Assembly: GCA_036250195.1 (NCBI GenBank)
Contig: JAVHZZ010000017.1
Span: 3,004,001-3,068,000, forward strand
Direction: 5' to 3'
Origin: Mixophyes australis
Lineage: Eukaryota > Chordata > Amphibia > Anura > Limnodynastidae
Length of the DNA stretch: 64,000 nucleotides
Below the pieces are notes generated by a model, which was not told where the DNA came from, did not search any database, and saw only the letters and a list, made by a program, of their open reading frames with translations. Made by a program: the position numbers and the translations under genes. Within the stretch, counting starts at the first letter, position 1; each line of letters begins with the position of its first letter. Positions 1 to 14,528 of this stretch are shown piece by piece.

Positions 1-3000
1 GCAGTCCCAAAAAATAGGAACTGCAATCTATATTACTACTTTCACTGTTTCTGCAGTCCCAAAAAATAGGAACTGCAATCTATATTACTACGTTCACTGT
101 TTCTGCAGTCCCAAAAAATAGGAACTGCAATCTATATTACTACGTTCACTGTTTAAGCAGTCCAAAAAAAAAAGAACTGCAATCTATATTACTACGTTCA
201 CTGTTTAAGCAGTCCAAAAAAAAAGGAACTGCAATCTATATTACTACGTTCACTGTTTAAGCAGTCCAAAAAAATAGGAACTGCAATCTATATTACTACG
301 TTCACTGTTTCTGCAGTCCCAAAAAATAGGAACTGCAATCTATATTACTACTTTCACTGTTGAAGCAGTCCAAAAAATAGGAACTGCAATCTATATTACT
401 ACTTTCACTGTTGAAGCAGTCCAAAAAATAGGAACTGCAATCTATATTACTACGTTCACTGTTTCTGCAGTCCCAAAAAATAGGAACTGCAATCTATATT
501 ACTACGTTCACTGTTTAAGCAGTCCAAAAAAAAAAGAACTGCAATCTATATTACTACTTTCACTGTTGAAGCAGTCCAAAAAATAGGAACTGCAATCTAT
601 ATTACTACATTCACTGTTTCTGCAGTCCCAAAAAATAGGAACTGCAATCTATATTACTACGTTCACTGTTTAAGCAGTCCAAAAAAAAAAGAACTGCAAT
701 CTATATTACTATGTTCACTGTTTAAGCAGTCCAAAAAATAGGAACTGCAATCTATATTACTACTTTCACTGTTGAAGCAGTCCAAAAAAATAGGAACTGC
801 AATCTATATTACTACTTTCACTGTTGAAGCAGTCCAAAAAATAGGAACTGCAATCTATATTACTACGTTCACTGTTTCTGCAGTCCCAAAAAATAGGAAC
901 TGCAATCTATATTACTACTTTCACTGTTGAAGCAGTCCAAAAAATAGGAACTGCAATCTATATTACTACTTTCACTGTTGAAGCAGTCCAAAAAATAGGA
1001 ACTGCAATCTATATTACTACGTTCACTGTTTCTGCAGTCCCAAAAAATAGGAACTGCAATCTATATTACTACGTTCACTGTTTAAGCAGTCCAAAAAAAA
1101 AAGAACTGCAATCTATATTACTACGTTCACTGTTTAAGCAGTCCAAAAAAATAGGAACTGCAATCTATATTACTACGTTCACTGTTTCTGCAGTCCCAAA
1201 AAATAGGAACTGCAATCTATATTACTACTTTCACTGTTGAAGCAGTCCAAAAAATAGGAACTGCAATCTATATTACTACATTCACTGTTTCTGCAGTCCC
1301 AAAAAATAGGAACTGCAATCTATATTACTACGTTCACTGTTTCTGCAGTCCCAAAAAATAGGAACTGCAATCTATATTACTACATTCACTGTTTCAGCAG
1401 TCCAAAAAATAGGAACTGCAATCTATATTACTACGTTCACTGTTTCTGCAGTCCCAAAAAATAGGAACTGCAATCTATATTACTATGTTCACTGTTTGTG
1501 CAGTCCAAAAAAATAGGAACTGCAATCTATATTACTACATTCACTGTTTCAGCAGTCCAAAAAATAGGAACTGCAATCTATATTACTACGTTCACTGTTT
1601 CTGCAGTCCCAAAAAATAGGAACTGCAATCTATATTACTACTTTCACTGTTTCTGCAGTCCCAAAAAATAGGAACTGCAATCTATATTACTACTTTCACT
1701 GTTGAAACAGTCCAAAAAATAGGAACTGCAATCTATATTACTACGTTCACTGTTTCTGCAGTCCCAAAAAATAGGAACTGCAATCTATATTACTACGTTC
1801 ACTGTTTCTGCAGTCCCAAAAAATAGGAACTGCAATCTATATTACTACGTTCACTGTTTAAGCAGTCCAAAAAAAAAAGAACTGCAATCTATATTACCAC
1901 GTTCACTGTTTAAGCAGTCCAAAAAAATAGGAACTGCAATCTATATTACTACGTTCACTGTTTCTGCAGTCCCAAAAAATAGGAACTGCAATCTATATTA
2001 CTACTTTCACTGTTTCTGCAGTCCCAAAAAATAGGAACTGCAATCTATATTACTACGTTCACTGTTTAAGCAGTCCAAAAAAAAAAGAACTGCAATCTAT
2101 ATTACTACGTTCACTGTTTAAGCAGTCCCAAAAAATAGGAACTGCAATCTATATTACTACGTTCACTGTTTCTGCAGTCCCAAAAAATAGGAACTGCAAT
2201 CTATATTACTACTTTCACTGTTGAAGCAGTCCAAAAAATAGGAACTGCAATCTATATTACTACGTTCACTGTTTCTGCAGTCCCAAAAAATAGGAACTGC
2301 AATCTATATTACTACGTTCACTGTTTCTGCAGTCCCAAAAAATAGGAACTGCAATCTATATTACTACTTTCACTGTTTCTGCAGTCCCAAAAAATAGGAA
2401 CTGCAATCTATATTACTACGTTCACTGTTTAAGCAGTCCAAAAAAAAAAGAACTGCAATCTATATTACTATGTTCACTGTTTAAGCAGTCCAAAAAAATA
2501 GGAACTGCAATCTATATTACTACGTTCACTGTTTCTGCAGTCCCAAAATATAGGAACTGCAATCTATATTACTACTTTCACTGTTTCTGCAGTCCCAAAA
2601 AATAGGAACTGCAATCTATATTACTACGTTCACTGTTTAAGCAGTCCAAAAAAAAAAGAACTGCAATCTATATTACTACGTTCACTGTTTAAGCAGTCCA
2701 AAAAAAAAAGAACTGCAATCTATATTACTACGTTCACTGTTTAAGCAGTCCAAAAAAATAGGAACTGCAATCTATATTACTACGTTCACTGTTTCTGCAG
2801 TCCCAAAAAATAGGAACTGCAATCTATATTACTACTTTCACTGTTGAAGCAGTCCAAAAAATAGGAACTGCAATCTATATTACTACGTTCACTGTTTCTG
2901 CAGTCCCAAAAAATAGGAACTGCAATCTATATTACTACGTTCACTGTTTCTGCAGTCCCAAAAAATAGGAACTGCAATCTATATTACTACATTCACTGTT

Positions 3001-6000
3001 TCAGCAGTCCAAAAAATAGGAACTGCAATCTATATTACTACGTTCACTGTTTCTGCAGTCCCAAAAAATAGGAACTGCAATCTATATTACTACGTTCACT
3101 GTTTGTGCAGTCCAAAAAAATAGGAACTGCAATCTATATTACTACATTCACTGTTTCAGCAGTCCAAAAAATAGGAACTGCAATCTATATTACTACGTTC
3201 ACTGTTTCTGCAGTCCCAAAAAATAGGAACTGCAATCTATATTACTACTTTCACTGTTTCTGCAGTCCCAAAAAATAGGAACTGCAATCTATATTACTAC
3301 TTTCACTGATGAAACAGTCCAAAAAATAGGAACTGCAATCTATATTACTACGTTCACTGTTTCTGCAGTCCCAAAAAATAGGAACTGCAATCTATATTAC
3401 TACGTTCACTGTTTCTGCAGTCCCAAAAAATAGGAACTGCAATCTATATTACTACGTTCACTGTTTAAGCAGTCCAAAAAAAAAAAGAACTGCAATCTAT
3501 ATTACTACATTCACTGTTTAAGCAGTCCAAAAAAATAGGAACTGCAATCTATATTACTACGTTCACTGTTTCTGCAGTCCCAAAAAATAGGAACTGCAAT
3601 CTATATTACTACTTTCACTGTTTCTGCAGTCCCAAAAAATAGGAACTGCAATCTATATTACTACGTTCACTGTTTAAGCAGTCCAAAAAAAAAAGAACTG
3701 CAATCTATATTACTACATTCACTGTTTAAGCAGTCCAAAAAAATAGGAACTGCAATCTATATTGCTACGTTCACTGTTTCTGCAGTCCCAAAAAATAGGA
3801 ACTGCAATCTATATTACTACGTTCACTGTTTAAGCAGTCCAAAAAAATAGGAACTGCAATCTATATTACTACTTTCACTGTTTCTGCAGTCCCAATAAAT
3901 AGGAACTGCAATCTATATTACTACGTTCACTGTTTAAGCAGTCCAAAAAAAAAACAACTGCAATCTATATTACTACGTTCACTGTTTAAGCAGTCCAAAA
4001 AAAAAAGAACTGCAATCTATATTACTACGTTCACTGTTTAAGCAGTCCAAAAAAATAGGAACTGCAATCTATATTACTACGTTCACTGTTTAAGCAGTCC
4101 AAAAAAATAGGAACTGCAATCTATATTACTACGTTCACTGTTTAAGCAGTCCAAAAAAATAGGAACTGCAATCTATATTACTACGTTCACTGTTTCTGCA
4201 GTCCCAAAAAATAGGAACTGCAATCTATATTACTACTTTCACTGTTTCTGCAGTCCCAAAAAATAGGAACTGCAATCTATATTACTACGTTCACTGTTTA
4301 AGCAGTCCAAAAAAAAAAGAACTGCAATCTATATTACTACGTTCACTGTTTAAGCAGTCAAAAAAAATAGGAACTGCAATCTATATTACTACGTTCACTG
4401 TTTAAGCAGTCCAAAAAAATAGGAACTGCAATCTATATTACTACGTTCACTGTTTCTGCAGTCCCAAAAAATAGGAACTGCAATCTATATTACTACTTTC
4501 ACTGTTTCTGCAGTCCCAAAAAATAGGAACTGCAATCTATATTACTACGTTCACTTTTTAAGCAGTCCAAAAAAAAAAGAACTGCAATCTATATTACTAC
4601 GTTCACTGTTTAAGCAGTCCAAAAAAATAGGAACTGCAATCTATATTACTACGTTCACTGTTTCTGCAGTCCCAAAAAATAGGAACTGCAATCTATATTA
4701 CTACTTTCACTGTTGAAGCAGTCCAAAAAATAGGAACTGCAATCTATATTACTACGTTCACTGTTTCTGCAGTCCCAAAAAATAGGAACTGCAATCTATA
4801 TTACTACGTTCACTGTTTCTGCAGTCCCAAAAAATAGGAACTGCAATCTATATTACTACGTTCACTGTTTAAGCAGTCCAAAAAAAAAAGAACTGCAATC
4901 TATATTACTACGTTCACTGTTTAAGCAGTCAAAAAAAATAGGAACTGCAATCTATATTACTACGTTCACTGTTTCTGCAGTCCCAAAAAATAGGAACTGC
5001 AATCTATATTACTACTTTCACTGTTGAAGCAGTCCAAAAAATAGGAACTGCAATCTATATTACTACGTTCACTGTTTCTGCAGTCCCAAAAAATAGGAAC
5101 TGCAATCTATATTAGTACGTTCACTGTTTCTGCAGTCCCAAAAAATAGGAACTGCAATCTATATTACTACATTCACTGTTTCAGCAGTCCAAAAAATAGG
5201 AACTGCAATCTATATTACTACGTTCACTGTTTCTGCAGTCCCAAAAAATAGGAACTGCAATCTATATTACTACGTTCACTGTTTGTGCAGTCCAAAAAAA
5301 TAGGAACTGCAATCTATATTACTACATTCACTGTTTCAGCAGTCCAAAAAATAGGAACTGCAATCTATATTACTACGTTCACTGTTTCTGCAGTCCCAAA
5401 AAATAGGAACTGCAATCTATATTACTACTTTCACTGTTTCTGCAGTCCCAAAAAATAGGAACTGCAATCTATATTACTACTTTCACTGTTGAAACAGTCC
5501 AAAAAATAGGAACTGCAATCTATATTACTACGTTCACTGTTTCTGCAGTCCCAAAAAATAGGAACTGCAATCTATATTACTACGTTCACTGTTTCTGCAG
5601 TCCCAAAAAATAGGAACTGCAATCTATATTACTACGTTCACTGTTTAAGCAGTCCAAAAAAAAAAGAACTGCAATCAATATTACTACATTCACTGTTTAA
5701 GCAGTCCAAAAAAATAGGAACTGCAATCTATATTACTACGTTCACTGTTTCTGCAGTCCCAAAAAATAGGAACTGCAATCTATATTACTACTTTCACTGT
5801 TTCTGCAGTCCCAAAAAATAGGAACTGCAATCTATATTACTACGTTCACTGTTTAAGCAGTCCAAAAAAAAAAGAACTGCAATCTATATTACTACATTCA
5901 CTGTTTAAGCAGTCCAAAAAAATAGGAACTGCAATCTATATTACTACGTTCACTGTTTCTGCAGTCCCAAAAAATAGGAACTGCAATCTATATTACTACG

Positions 6001-9000
6001 TTCACTGTTTAAGCAGTCCAAAAAAATAGGAACTGCAATCTATATTACTACGTTCACTGTTTCTGCAGTCCCAAAAAATAGGAACTGCAATCTATATTAC
6101 TACTTTCACTGTTTCTGCAGTCCCAAAAAATAGGAACTGCAATCTATATTAATACGTTCACTGTTTAAGCAGTCCAAAAAAAAAATAACTGCAATCTATA
6201 TTACTACGTTCACTGTTTAAGCAGTCAAAAAAAATAGGAACTGCAATCTATATTACTACGTTCACTGTTTAAGCAGTCCAAAAAAATAGGAACTGCAATC
6301 TATATTACTACGTTCACTGTTTCTGCAGTCCCAAAAAATAGGAACTGCAATCTATATTACTACTTTCACTGTTTCTGCAGTCCCAAAAAATAGGAACTGC
6401 AATCTATATTACTACTTTCACTGTTTCTGCAGTCCCAAAAAATAGGAACTGCAATCTATATTACTACGTTCACTGTTTAAGCAGTCCAAAAAAAAAAGAA
6501 CTGCAATCTATATTACTACGTTCACTGTTTAAGCAGTCAAAAAAAATAGGAACTGCAATCTATATTACTACGTTCACTGTTTCTGCAGTCCCAAAAAATA
6601 GGAACTGCAATCTATATTACTACTTTCACTGTTGAAGCAGTCCAAAAAATAGGAACTGCAATCTATATTACTACGTTCACTGTTGAAGCAGTCCCAAAAA
6701 ATAGGAACTGCAATCTATATTACTACGTTCACTGTTTCTGCAGTCCCAAAAAATAGGAACTGCAATCTATATTACTACATTCACTGTTTCAGCAGTCCAA
6801 AAAATAGGAACTGCAATCTATATTACTACGTTCACTGTTTCTGCAGTCCCAAAAAATAGGAACTGCAATCTATATTACTACGTTCACTGTTTCTGCAGTC
6901 CCAAAAAATAGGAACTGCAATCTATATTACTACATTCACTGTTTCAGCAGTCCAAAAAATAGGAACTGCAATCTATATTACTACGTTCACTGTTTCTGCA
7001 GTCCCAAAAAATAGGAACTGCAATCTATATTACTACTTTCACTGTTTCTGCAGTCCCAAAAAATAGGAACTGCAATCTATATTACTACTTTCACTGTTGA
7101 AACAGTCCAAAAAATAGGAACTGCAATCTATATTACTACGTTCACTGTTTCTGCAGTCCCAAAAAATAGGAACTGCAATCTATATTACTACGTTCACTGT
7201 TTCTGCAGTCCCAAAAAATAGGAACTGCAATCTATATTACTACGTTCACTGTTTAAGCAGTCCAAAAAAAAAAGAACTGCAATCTATATTACTACGTTCA
7301 CTGTTTAAGCAGTCCAAAAAAATAGGAACTGCAATCTATATTACTACGTTCACTGTTTAAGCAGTCCAAAAAAATAGGAACTGCAATCTATATTACTACG
7401 TTCACTGTTTCTGCAGTCCCAAAAAATAGGAACTGCAATCTATATTACTACTTTCACTGTTGAAGCAGTCCAAAAAATAGGAACTGCAATCTATATTACT
7501 ACGTTCACTGTTTCTGCAGTCCCAAAAAATAGGAACTGCAATCTATATTACTACGTTCACTGTTTCTGCAGTCCCAAAAAATAGGAACTGCAATCTATAT
7601 TACTACGTTCACTGTTTAAGCAGTCCAAAAAAAAAAGAACTGCAATCTATATTACTATGTTCACTGTTTAAGCAGTCCAAAAAAATAGGAACTGCAATCT
7701 ATATTACTACGTTCACTGTTTCTGCAGTCCCAAAAAATAGGAACTGCAATCTATATTACTACTTTCACTGTTGAAGCAGTCCAAAAAATAGGAACTGCAA
7801 TCTATATTACTACAATCACTGTTTCTGCAGTCCCAAAAAATAGGAACTGCAATCTATATTACTACGTTCACTGTTTCTGCAGTCCCAAAAAATAGGAACT
7901 GCAATCTATATTACTACATTCACTGTTTCAGCAGTCCAAAAAATAGGAACTGCAATCTATATTACTACGTTCACTGTTTCTGCAGTCCCAAAAAATAGGA
8001 ACTGCAATCTATATTACTATGTTCACTGTTTGTGCAGTCCAAAAAAATAGGAACTGTAATCTATATTACTACATTCACTGTTTCAGCAGTCCAAAAAATA
8101 GGAACTGCAATCTATATTACTACGTTCACTGTTTCTGCAGTCCCAAAAAATAGGAACTGCAATCTATATTACTACTTTCACTGTTTCTGCAGTCCCAAAA
8201 AATAGGAACTGCAATCTATATTACTACTTTCACTGTTGAAACAGTCCAAAAAATAGGAACTGCAATCTATATTACTACGTTCACTGTTTCTGCAGTCCCA
8301 AAAAATAGGAACTGCAATCTATATTACTACGTTCACTGTTTCTGCAGTCCCAAAAAATAGGAACTGCAATCTATATTACTACGTTCACTGTTTAAGCAGT
8401 CCAAAAAAAAAGAACTGCAATCTATATTACTACGTTCACTGTTTAAGCAGTCCAAAAAAATAGGAACTGCAATCTATATTACTACGTTCACTGTTTCTGC
8501 AGTCCCAAAAAATAGGAACTGCAATCTATATTACTACTTTCACTGTTTCTGCAATCCCAAAAAATAGGAACTGCAATCTATATTACTACGTTCACTGTTT
8601 AAGCAGTCCAAAAAAAAAAGAACTGCAATCTATATTACTACGTTCACTGTTTAAGCAGTCCAAAAAAATAGGAACTGCAATCTATATTACTACGTTCACT
8701 GTTTCTGCAGTCCCAAAAAATAGGAACTGCAATCTATATTACTACTTTCACTGTTGAAGCAGTCCAAAAAATAGGAACTGCAATCTATATTACTACGTTC
8801 ACTGTTTCTGCAGTCCCAAAAAATAGGAACTGCAATCTATATTACTACGTTCACTGTTTCTGCAGTCCCAAAAAATAGGAACTGCAATCTATATTACTAC
8901 GTTCACTGTTTAAGCAGTCCAAAAAAAAAAGAACTGCAATCTATATTACTACGTTCACTGTTTAAGCAGTCCAAAAAAATAGGAACTGCAATCTATATTA

Positions 9001-12000
9001 CTACTTTCACTGTTGAAGCAGTCCAAAAAATAGGAACTGCAATCTATATTACTACGTTCACTGTTTAAGCAGTCCAAAAAAATAGGACCTGCAATGTATA
9101 TTACTACGTTCACTGTTTCTGCAGTCCCAAAAAATAGGAACTGCAATCTATATTACTACTTTCACTGTTGAAGCAGTCCAAAAAATAGGAACTGCAATCT
9201 ATATTACTACGTTCACTGTTTCTGCAGTCCCAAAAAATAGGAACTGCAATCTATATTACTACGTTCACTGTTTCTGCAGTCCCAAAAAATAGGAACTGCA
9301 ATCTATATTACTACATTCACTGTTTCAGCAGTCCAAAAAATAGGAACTGCAATCTATATTACTACTTTCACTGTTTCTGCAGTCCCAAAAAATAGGAACT
9401 GCAATCTATATTACTACTTTCACTGTTGAAACAGTCCAAAAAATAGGAACTGCAATCTATATTACTACGTTCACTGTTTCTGCAGTCCCAAAAAATAGGA
9501 ACTGCAATCTATATTACTACGTTCACTGTTTCTGCAGTCCCAAAAAATAGGAACTGCAATCTATATTACTACGTTCACTGTTTAAGCAGTCCAAAAAAAA
9601 AAGAACTGCAATCTATATTACTACGTTCACTGTTTAAGCAGTCCAAAAAAATAGGAACTGCAATCTATATTACTACTTTCACTGTTTCTGCAGTCCCAAA
9701 AAATAGGAACTGCAATCTATATTACTACGTTCACTGTTTCTGCAGTCCCAAAAAATAGGAACTGCAATCTATATTACTACTTTCACTGTTTCTGCAGTCC
9801 CAAAAAATAGGAACTGCAATCTATATTACTACGTTCACTGTTTAAGCAGTCCAAAAAATAGGAATTGCAATCTATATTACTACGTTCACTGTTTCTGCAG
9901 TCCCAAAAAATAGGAACTGCAATCTATATTACTACGTTCACTGTTTAAGCAGTCCAAAAAAAAAAAAGAACTGCAATCTATATTACTACGTTCACTGTTT
10001 CTGCAGTCCCAAAAAATAGGAACTGCAATCTATATTACTACTTTCACTGTTGAAGCAGTCCAAAAAATAGGAACTGCAATCTATATTACTACGTTCACTG
10101 TTTCTGCAGTCACAAAAAATAGGAACTGCAATCTATATTACTACTTTCACTGTTGAAGCAGTCCCAAAAAATAGGAACTGCAATCTATATTACTACGTTC
10201 ACTGTTTAAGCAGTCCAAAAAAAAAAGAACTGCAATCTATATTACTACGTTCACTGTTTCTGCAGTCCCAAAAAATAGGAACTGCAATCTATATTACTAC
10301 GTTCACTGTTTCTGCAGTCCCAAAAAATAGGAACTGCAATCTATATTACTACGTTCACTGTTTCTGCAGTCCCAAAAAATAGGAACTGCAATCTATATTA
10401 CTATGTTCACTGTTTGTGCAGTCCAAAAAAATAGGAACTGTAATCTATATTACTACATTCACTGTTTCAGCAGTCCAAAAAATAGGAATTGCAATCTATA
10501 TTACTACGTTCACTGTTTCTGCAGTCCCAAAAAATAGGAACTGCAATCTATATTACTACTTTCACTGTTTCTGCAGTCCCAAAAAATAGGAACTGCAATC
10601 TATATTACTACTTTCACTGTTGAAACAGTCCAAAAAATAGGAACTGCAATCTATATTACTACGTTCACTGTTTCTGCAGTCCCAAAAAATAGGAACTGCA
10701 ATCTATATTACTACGTTCACTGTTTCTGCAGTCCCAAAAAATAGGAACTGCAATCTATATTACTACGTTCACTGTTTAAGCAGTCCAAAAAAAAAAGAAC
10801 TGCAATCTATATTACTACGTTCACTGTTTAAGCAGTCCAAAAAAATAGGAACTGCAATCTATATTACTACGTTCACTGTTTCTGCAGTCCCAAAAAATAG
10901 GAACTGCAATCTATATTACTACTTTCACTGTTTCTGCAGTCCCAAAAAATAGGAACTGCAATCTATATTACTACGTTCACTGTTTAAGCAGTCCAAAAAA
11001 TAGGAACTGCAATCTATATTACTACGTTCACTGTTTCTGCAGTCCCAAAAAATAGGAACTGCAATCTATATTACTACTTTCACTGTTGAAGCAGTCCAAA
11101 AAATAGGAACTGCAATCTATATTACTACGTTCACTGTTTCTGCAGTCCCAAAAAATAGGAACTGCAATCTATATTACTACGTTCACTGTTTCTGCAGTCC
11201 CAAAAAATAGGAACTGCAATCTATATTACTACGTTCACTGTTTCTGCAGTCCCAAAAAATAGGAACTGCAATCTATATTACTATGTTCACTGTTTGTGCA
11301 GTCCAAAAAAATAGGAACTGTAATCTATATTACTACATTCACTGTTTCAGCAGTCCAAAAAATAGGAATTGCAATCTATATTACTACGTTCACTGTTTCT
11401 GCAGTCCCAAAAAATAGGAACTGCAATCTATATTACTACGTTCACTGTTTAAGCAGTCCAAAAAAAAAAAAGAACTGCAATCTATATTACTACGTTCACT
11501 GTTTAAGCAGTCCAAAAAAATAGGAACTGCAATCTATATTACTACGTTCACTGTTTCTGCAGTCCCAAAAAATAGGAACTGCAATCTATATTACTACTTT
11601 CACTGTTGAAGCAGTCCAAAAAATAGGAACTGCAATCTATATTACTACGTTCACTGTTTCTGCAGTCACAAAAAATAGGAACTGCAATCTATATTACTAC
11701 TTTCACTGTTGAAGCAGTCCCAAAAAATAGGAACTGCAATCTATATTACTACGTTCACTGTTTAAGCAGTCCAAAAAAAAAAGAACTGCAATCTATATTA
11801 CTACGTTCACTGTTTCTGCAGTCCCAAAAAATAGGAACTGCAATCTATATTACTACGTTCACTGTTTCTGCAGTCCCAAAAAATAGGAACTGCAATCTAT
11901 ATTACTACGTTCACTGTTTCTGCAGTCCCAAAAAATAGGAACTGCAATCTATATTACTACGTTCACTGTTTCTGCAGTCCCAAAAAATAGGAACTGCAAT

Positions 12001-14526
12001 CTATATTACTATGTTCACTGTTTGTGCAGTCCAAAAAAATAGGAACTGTAATCTATATTACTACATTCACTGTTTCAGCAGTCCAAAAAATAGGAATTGC
12101 AATCTATATTACTACGTTCACTGTTTCTGCAGTCCCAAAAAATAGGAACTGCAATCTATATTACTACTTTCACTGTTTCTGCAGTCCCAAAAAATAGGAA
12201 CTGCAATCTATATTACTACTTTCACTGTTGAAACAGTCCAAAAAATAGGAACTGCAATCTATATTACTACGTTCACTGTTTCTGCAGTCCCAAAAAATAG
12301 GAACTGCAATCTATATTACTACGTTCACTGTTTCTGCAGTCCCAAAAAATAGGAACTGCAATCTATATTACTACGTTCACTGTTTAAGCAGTCCAAAAAA
12401 AAAAGAACTGCAATCTATATTACTACGTTCACTGTTTAAGCAGTCCAAAAAAATAGGAACTGCAATCTATATTACTACGTTCACTGTTTCTGCAGTCCCA
12501 AAAAATAGGAACTGCAATCTATATTACTACTTTCACTGTTTCTGCAGTCCCAAAAAATAGGAACTGCAATCTATATTACTACGTTCACTGTTTAAGCAGT
12601 CCAAAAAAATAGGAACTGCAATCTATATTACTACGTTCACTGTTTCTGCAGTCCCAAAAAATAGGAACTGCAATCTATATTACTACGTTCACTGTTTCTG
12701 CAGTCCCAAAAAATAGGAACTGCAATCTATATTACTACGTTCACTGTTTAAGCAGTCCAAAAAAAAAAGAACTGCAATCTATATTACTACGTTCACTGTT
12801 TAAGCAGTCCAAAAAAATAGGAACTGCAATCTATATTACTACTTTCACTGTTGAAGCAGTCCAAAAAATAGGAACTGCAATCTATATTACTACGTTCACT
12901 GTTTAAGCAGTCCAAAAAAATAGGACCTGCAATCTATATTACTACGTTCACTGTTTCTGCAGTCCCAAAAAATAGGAACTGCAATCTATATTACTACTTT
13001 CACTGTTGAAGCAGTCCAAAAAATAGGAACTGCAATCTATATTACTACGTTCACTGTTTCTGCAGTCCCAAAAAATAGGAACTGCAATCTATATTACTAC
13101 GTTCACTGTTTCTGCAGTCCCAAAAAATAGGAACTGCAATCTATATTACTACATTCACTGTTTCAGCAGTCCAAAAAATAGGAACTGCAATCTATATTAC
13201 TACTTTCACTGTTTCTGCAGTCCCAAAAAATAGGAACTGCAATCTATATTACTACTTTCACTGTTGAAACAGTCCAAAAAATAGGAACTGCAATCTATAT
13301 TACTACGTTCACTGTTTCTGCAGTCCCAAAAAATAGGAACTGCAATCTATATTACTACGTTCACTGTTTCTGAAGTCCCAAAAAATAGGAACTGCAATCT
13401 ATATTACTACGTTCACTGTTTAAGCAGTCCAAAAAAAAAAGAACTGCAATCTATATTACTACGTTCACTGTTTAAGCAGTCCAAAAAAATAGGAACTGCA
13501 ATCTATATTACTACGTTCACTGTTTCTGCAGTCCCAAAAAATAGGAACTGCAATCTATATTACTACTTTCACTGTTTCTGCAGTCCCAAAAAATAGGAAC
13601 TGCAATCTATATTACTACGTTCACTGTTTAAGCAGTCCAAAAAATAGGAACTGCAATCTATATTACTACGTTCACTGTTTCTGCAGTCCCAAAAAATAGG
13701 AACTGCAATCTATATTACTACTTTCACTGTTGAAGCAGTCCAAAAAAATAGGAACTGCAATCTATATTACTACGTTCACTGTTTAAGCAGTCCAAAAAAT
13801 AGGAACTGCAATCTATATTACTACGTTCACTGTTTAAGCAGTCCAAAAAATAGGAACTGCAATCTATATTACTACTTTCACTGTTTAAGCAGTCCAAAAA
13901 AAAAAAAGAACTGCAATCTATATTACTACGTTCACTGTTTAAGCAGTCCAAAAAAATAGGAACTGCAATCTATATTACTACGTTCACTGTTTCTGCAGTC
14001 CCAAAAAATAGGAACTGCAATCTATATTACTACTTTCACTGTTGAAGCAGTCCAAAAAATAGGAACTGCAATCTATATTACTAAGTTCACTGTTTCTGCA
14101 GTCACAAAAAATAGGAACTGCAATCTATATTACTACTTTCACTGTTGAAGCAGTCCCAAAAAATAGGAACTGCAATCTATATTACTACGTTCACTGTTTA
14201 AGCAGTCCAAAAAAAAAAGAACTGCAATCTATATTACTACGTTCACTGTTTCTGCAGTCCCAAAAAATAGGAACTGCAATCTATATTACTACGTTCACTG
14301 TTTCTGCAGTCCCAAAAAATAGGAACTGCAATCTATATTACTACTTTCACTGTTGAAGCAGTCACAAAAAATAGGAACTGCAATCTATATTACTACGTTC
14401 ACTGTTTCTGCAGTCACAAAAAATAGGAACTGCAATCTATATTACTACTTTCACTGTTGAAGCAGTCCCAAAAAATAGGAACTGCAATCTATATTACTAC
14501 ATCCACTGTTTAAGCAGTCCAAAAAA
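1..14526. repeat. Tandem satellite array, ~52-bp monomer
   Basis: About 280 head-to-tail copies of a 51-53 bp monomer, cut by the left window edge and ending abruptly at 14526. Each monomer reads GCAGTCC, an A-run of 6 to 12, AGGAACTGC or AGAACTGC, AATCTATATTACTAC, then TTCACTGTT. Variants differ at the junction (TTTCTGCAG, TTTAAGCAG, TTGAAGCAG, TTTCAGCAG, TTTGTGCAG, TTGAAACAG), in A-run length, and at one base after CTAC. GCAGT...ACTGC forms a short inverted repeat around the A-run. Variant order recurs in blocks, giving higher-order structure. Short open frames across it are repeat translations, not genes. Confidence 0.98.
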
Positions 14527-14528
14527 CT

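Noticed and set aside
8955..13951. Open frames such as 8955-9146, 11296-11523 and 13724-13951
   Set aside because: Translations of the 52-bp satellite; they arise from repeat length and lack any gene signal.
1..14526. CRISPR-like array
   Set aside because: Units are contiguous repeats with no unique spacers, in a eukaryotic context; it is satellite DNA.
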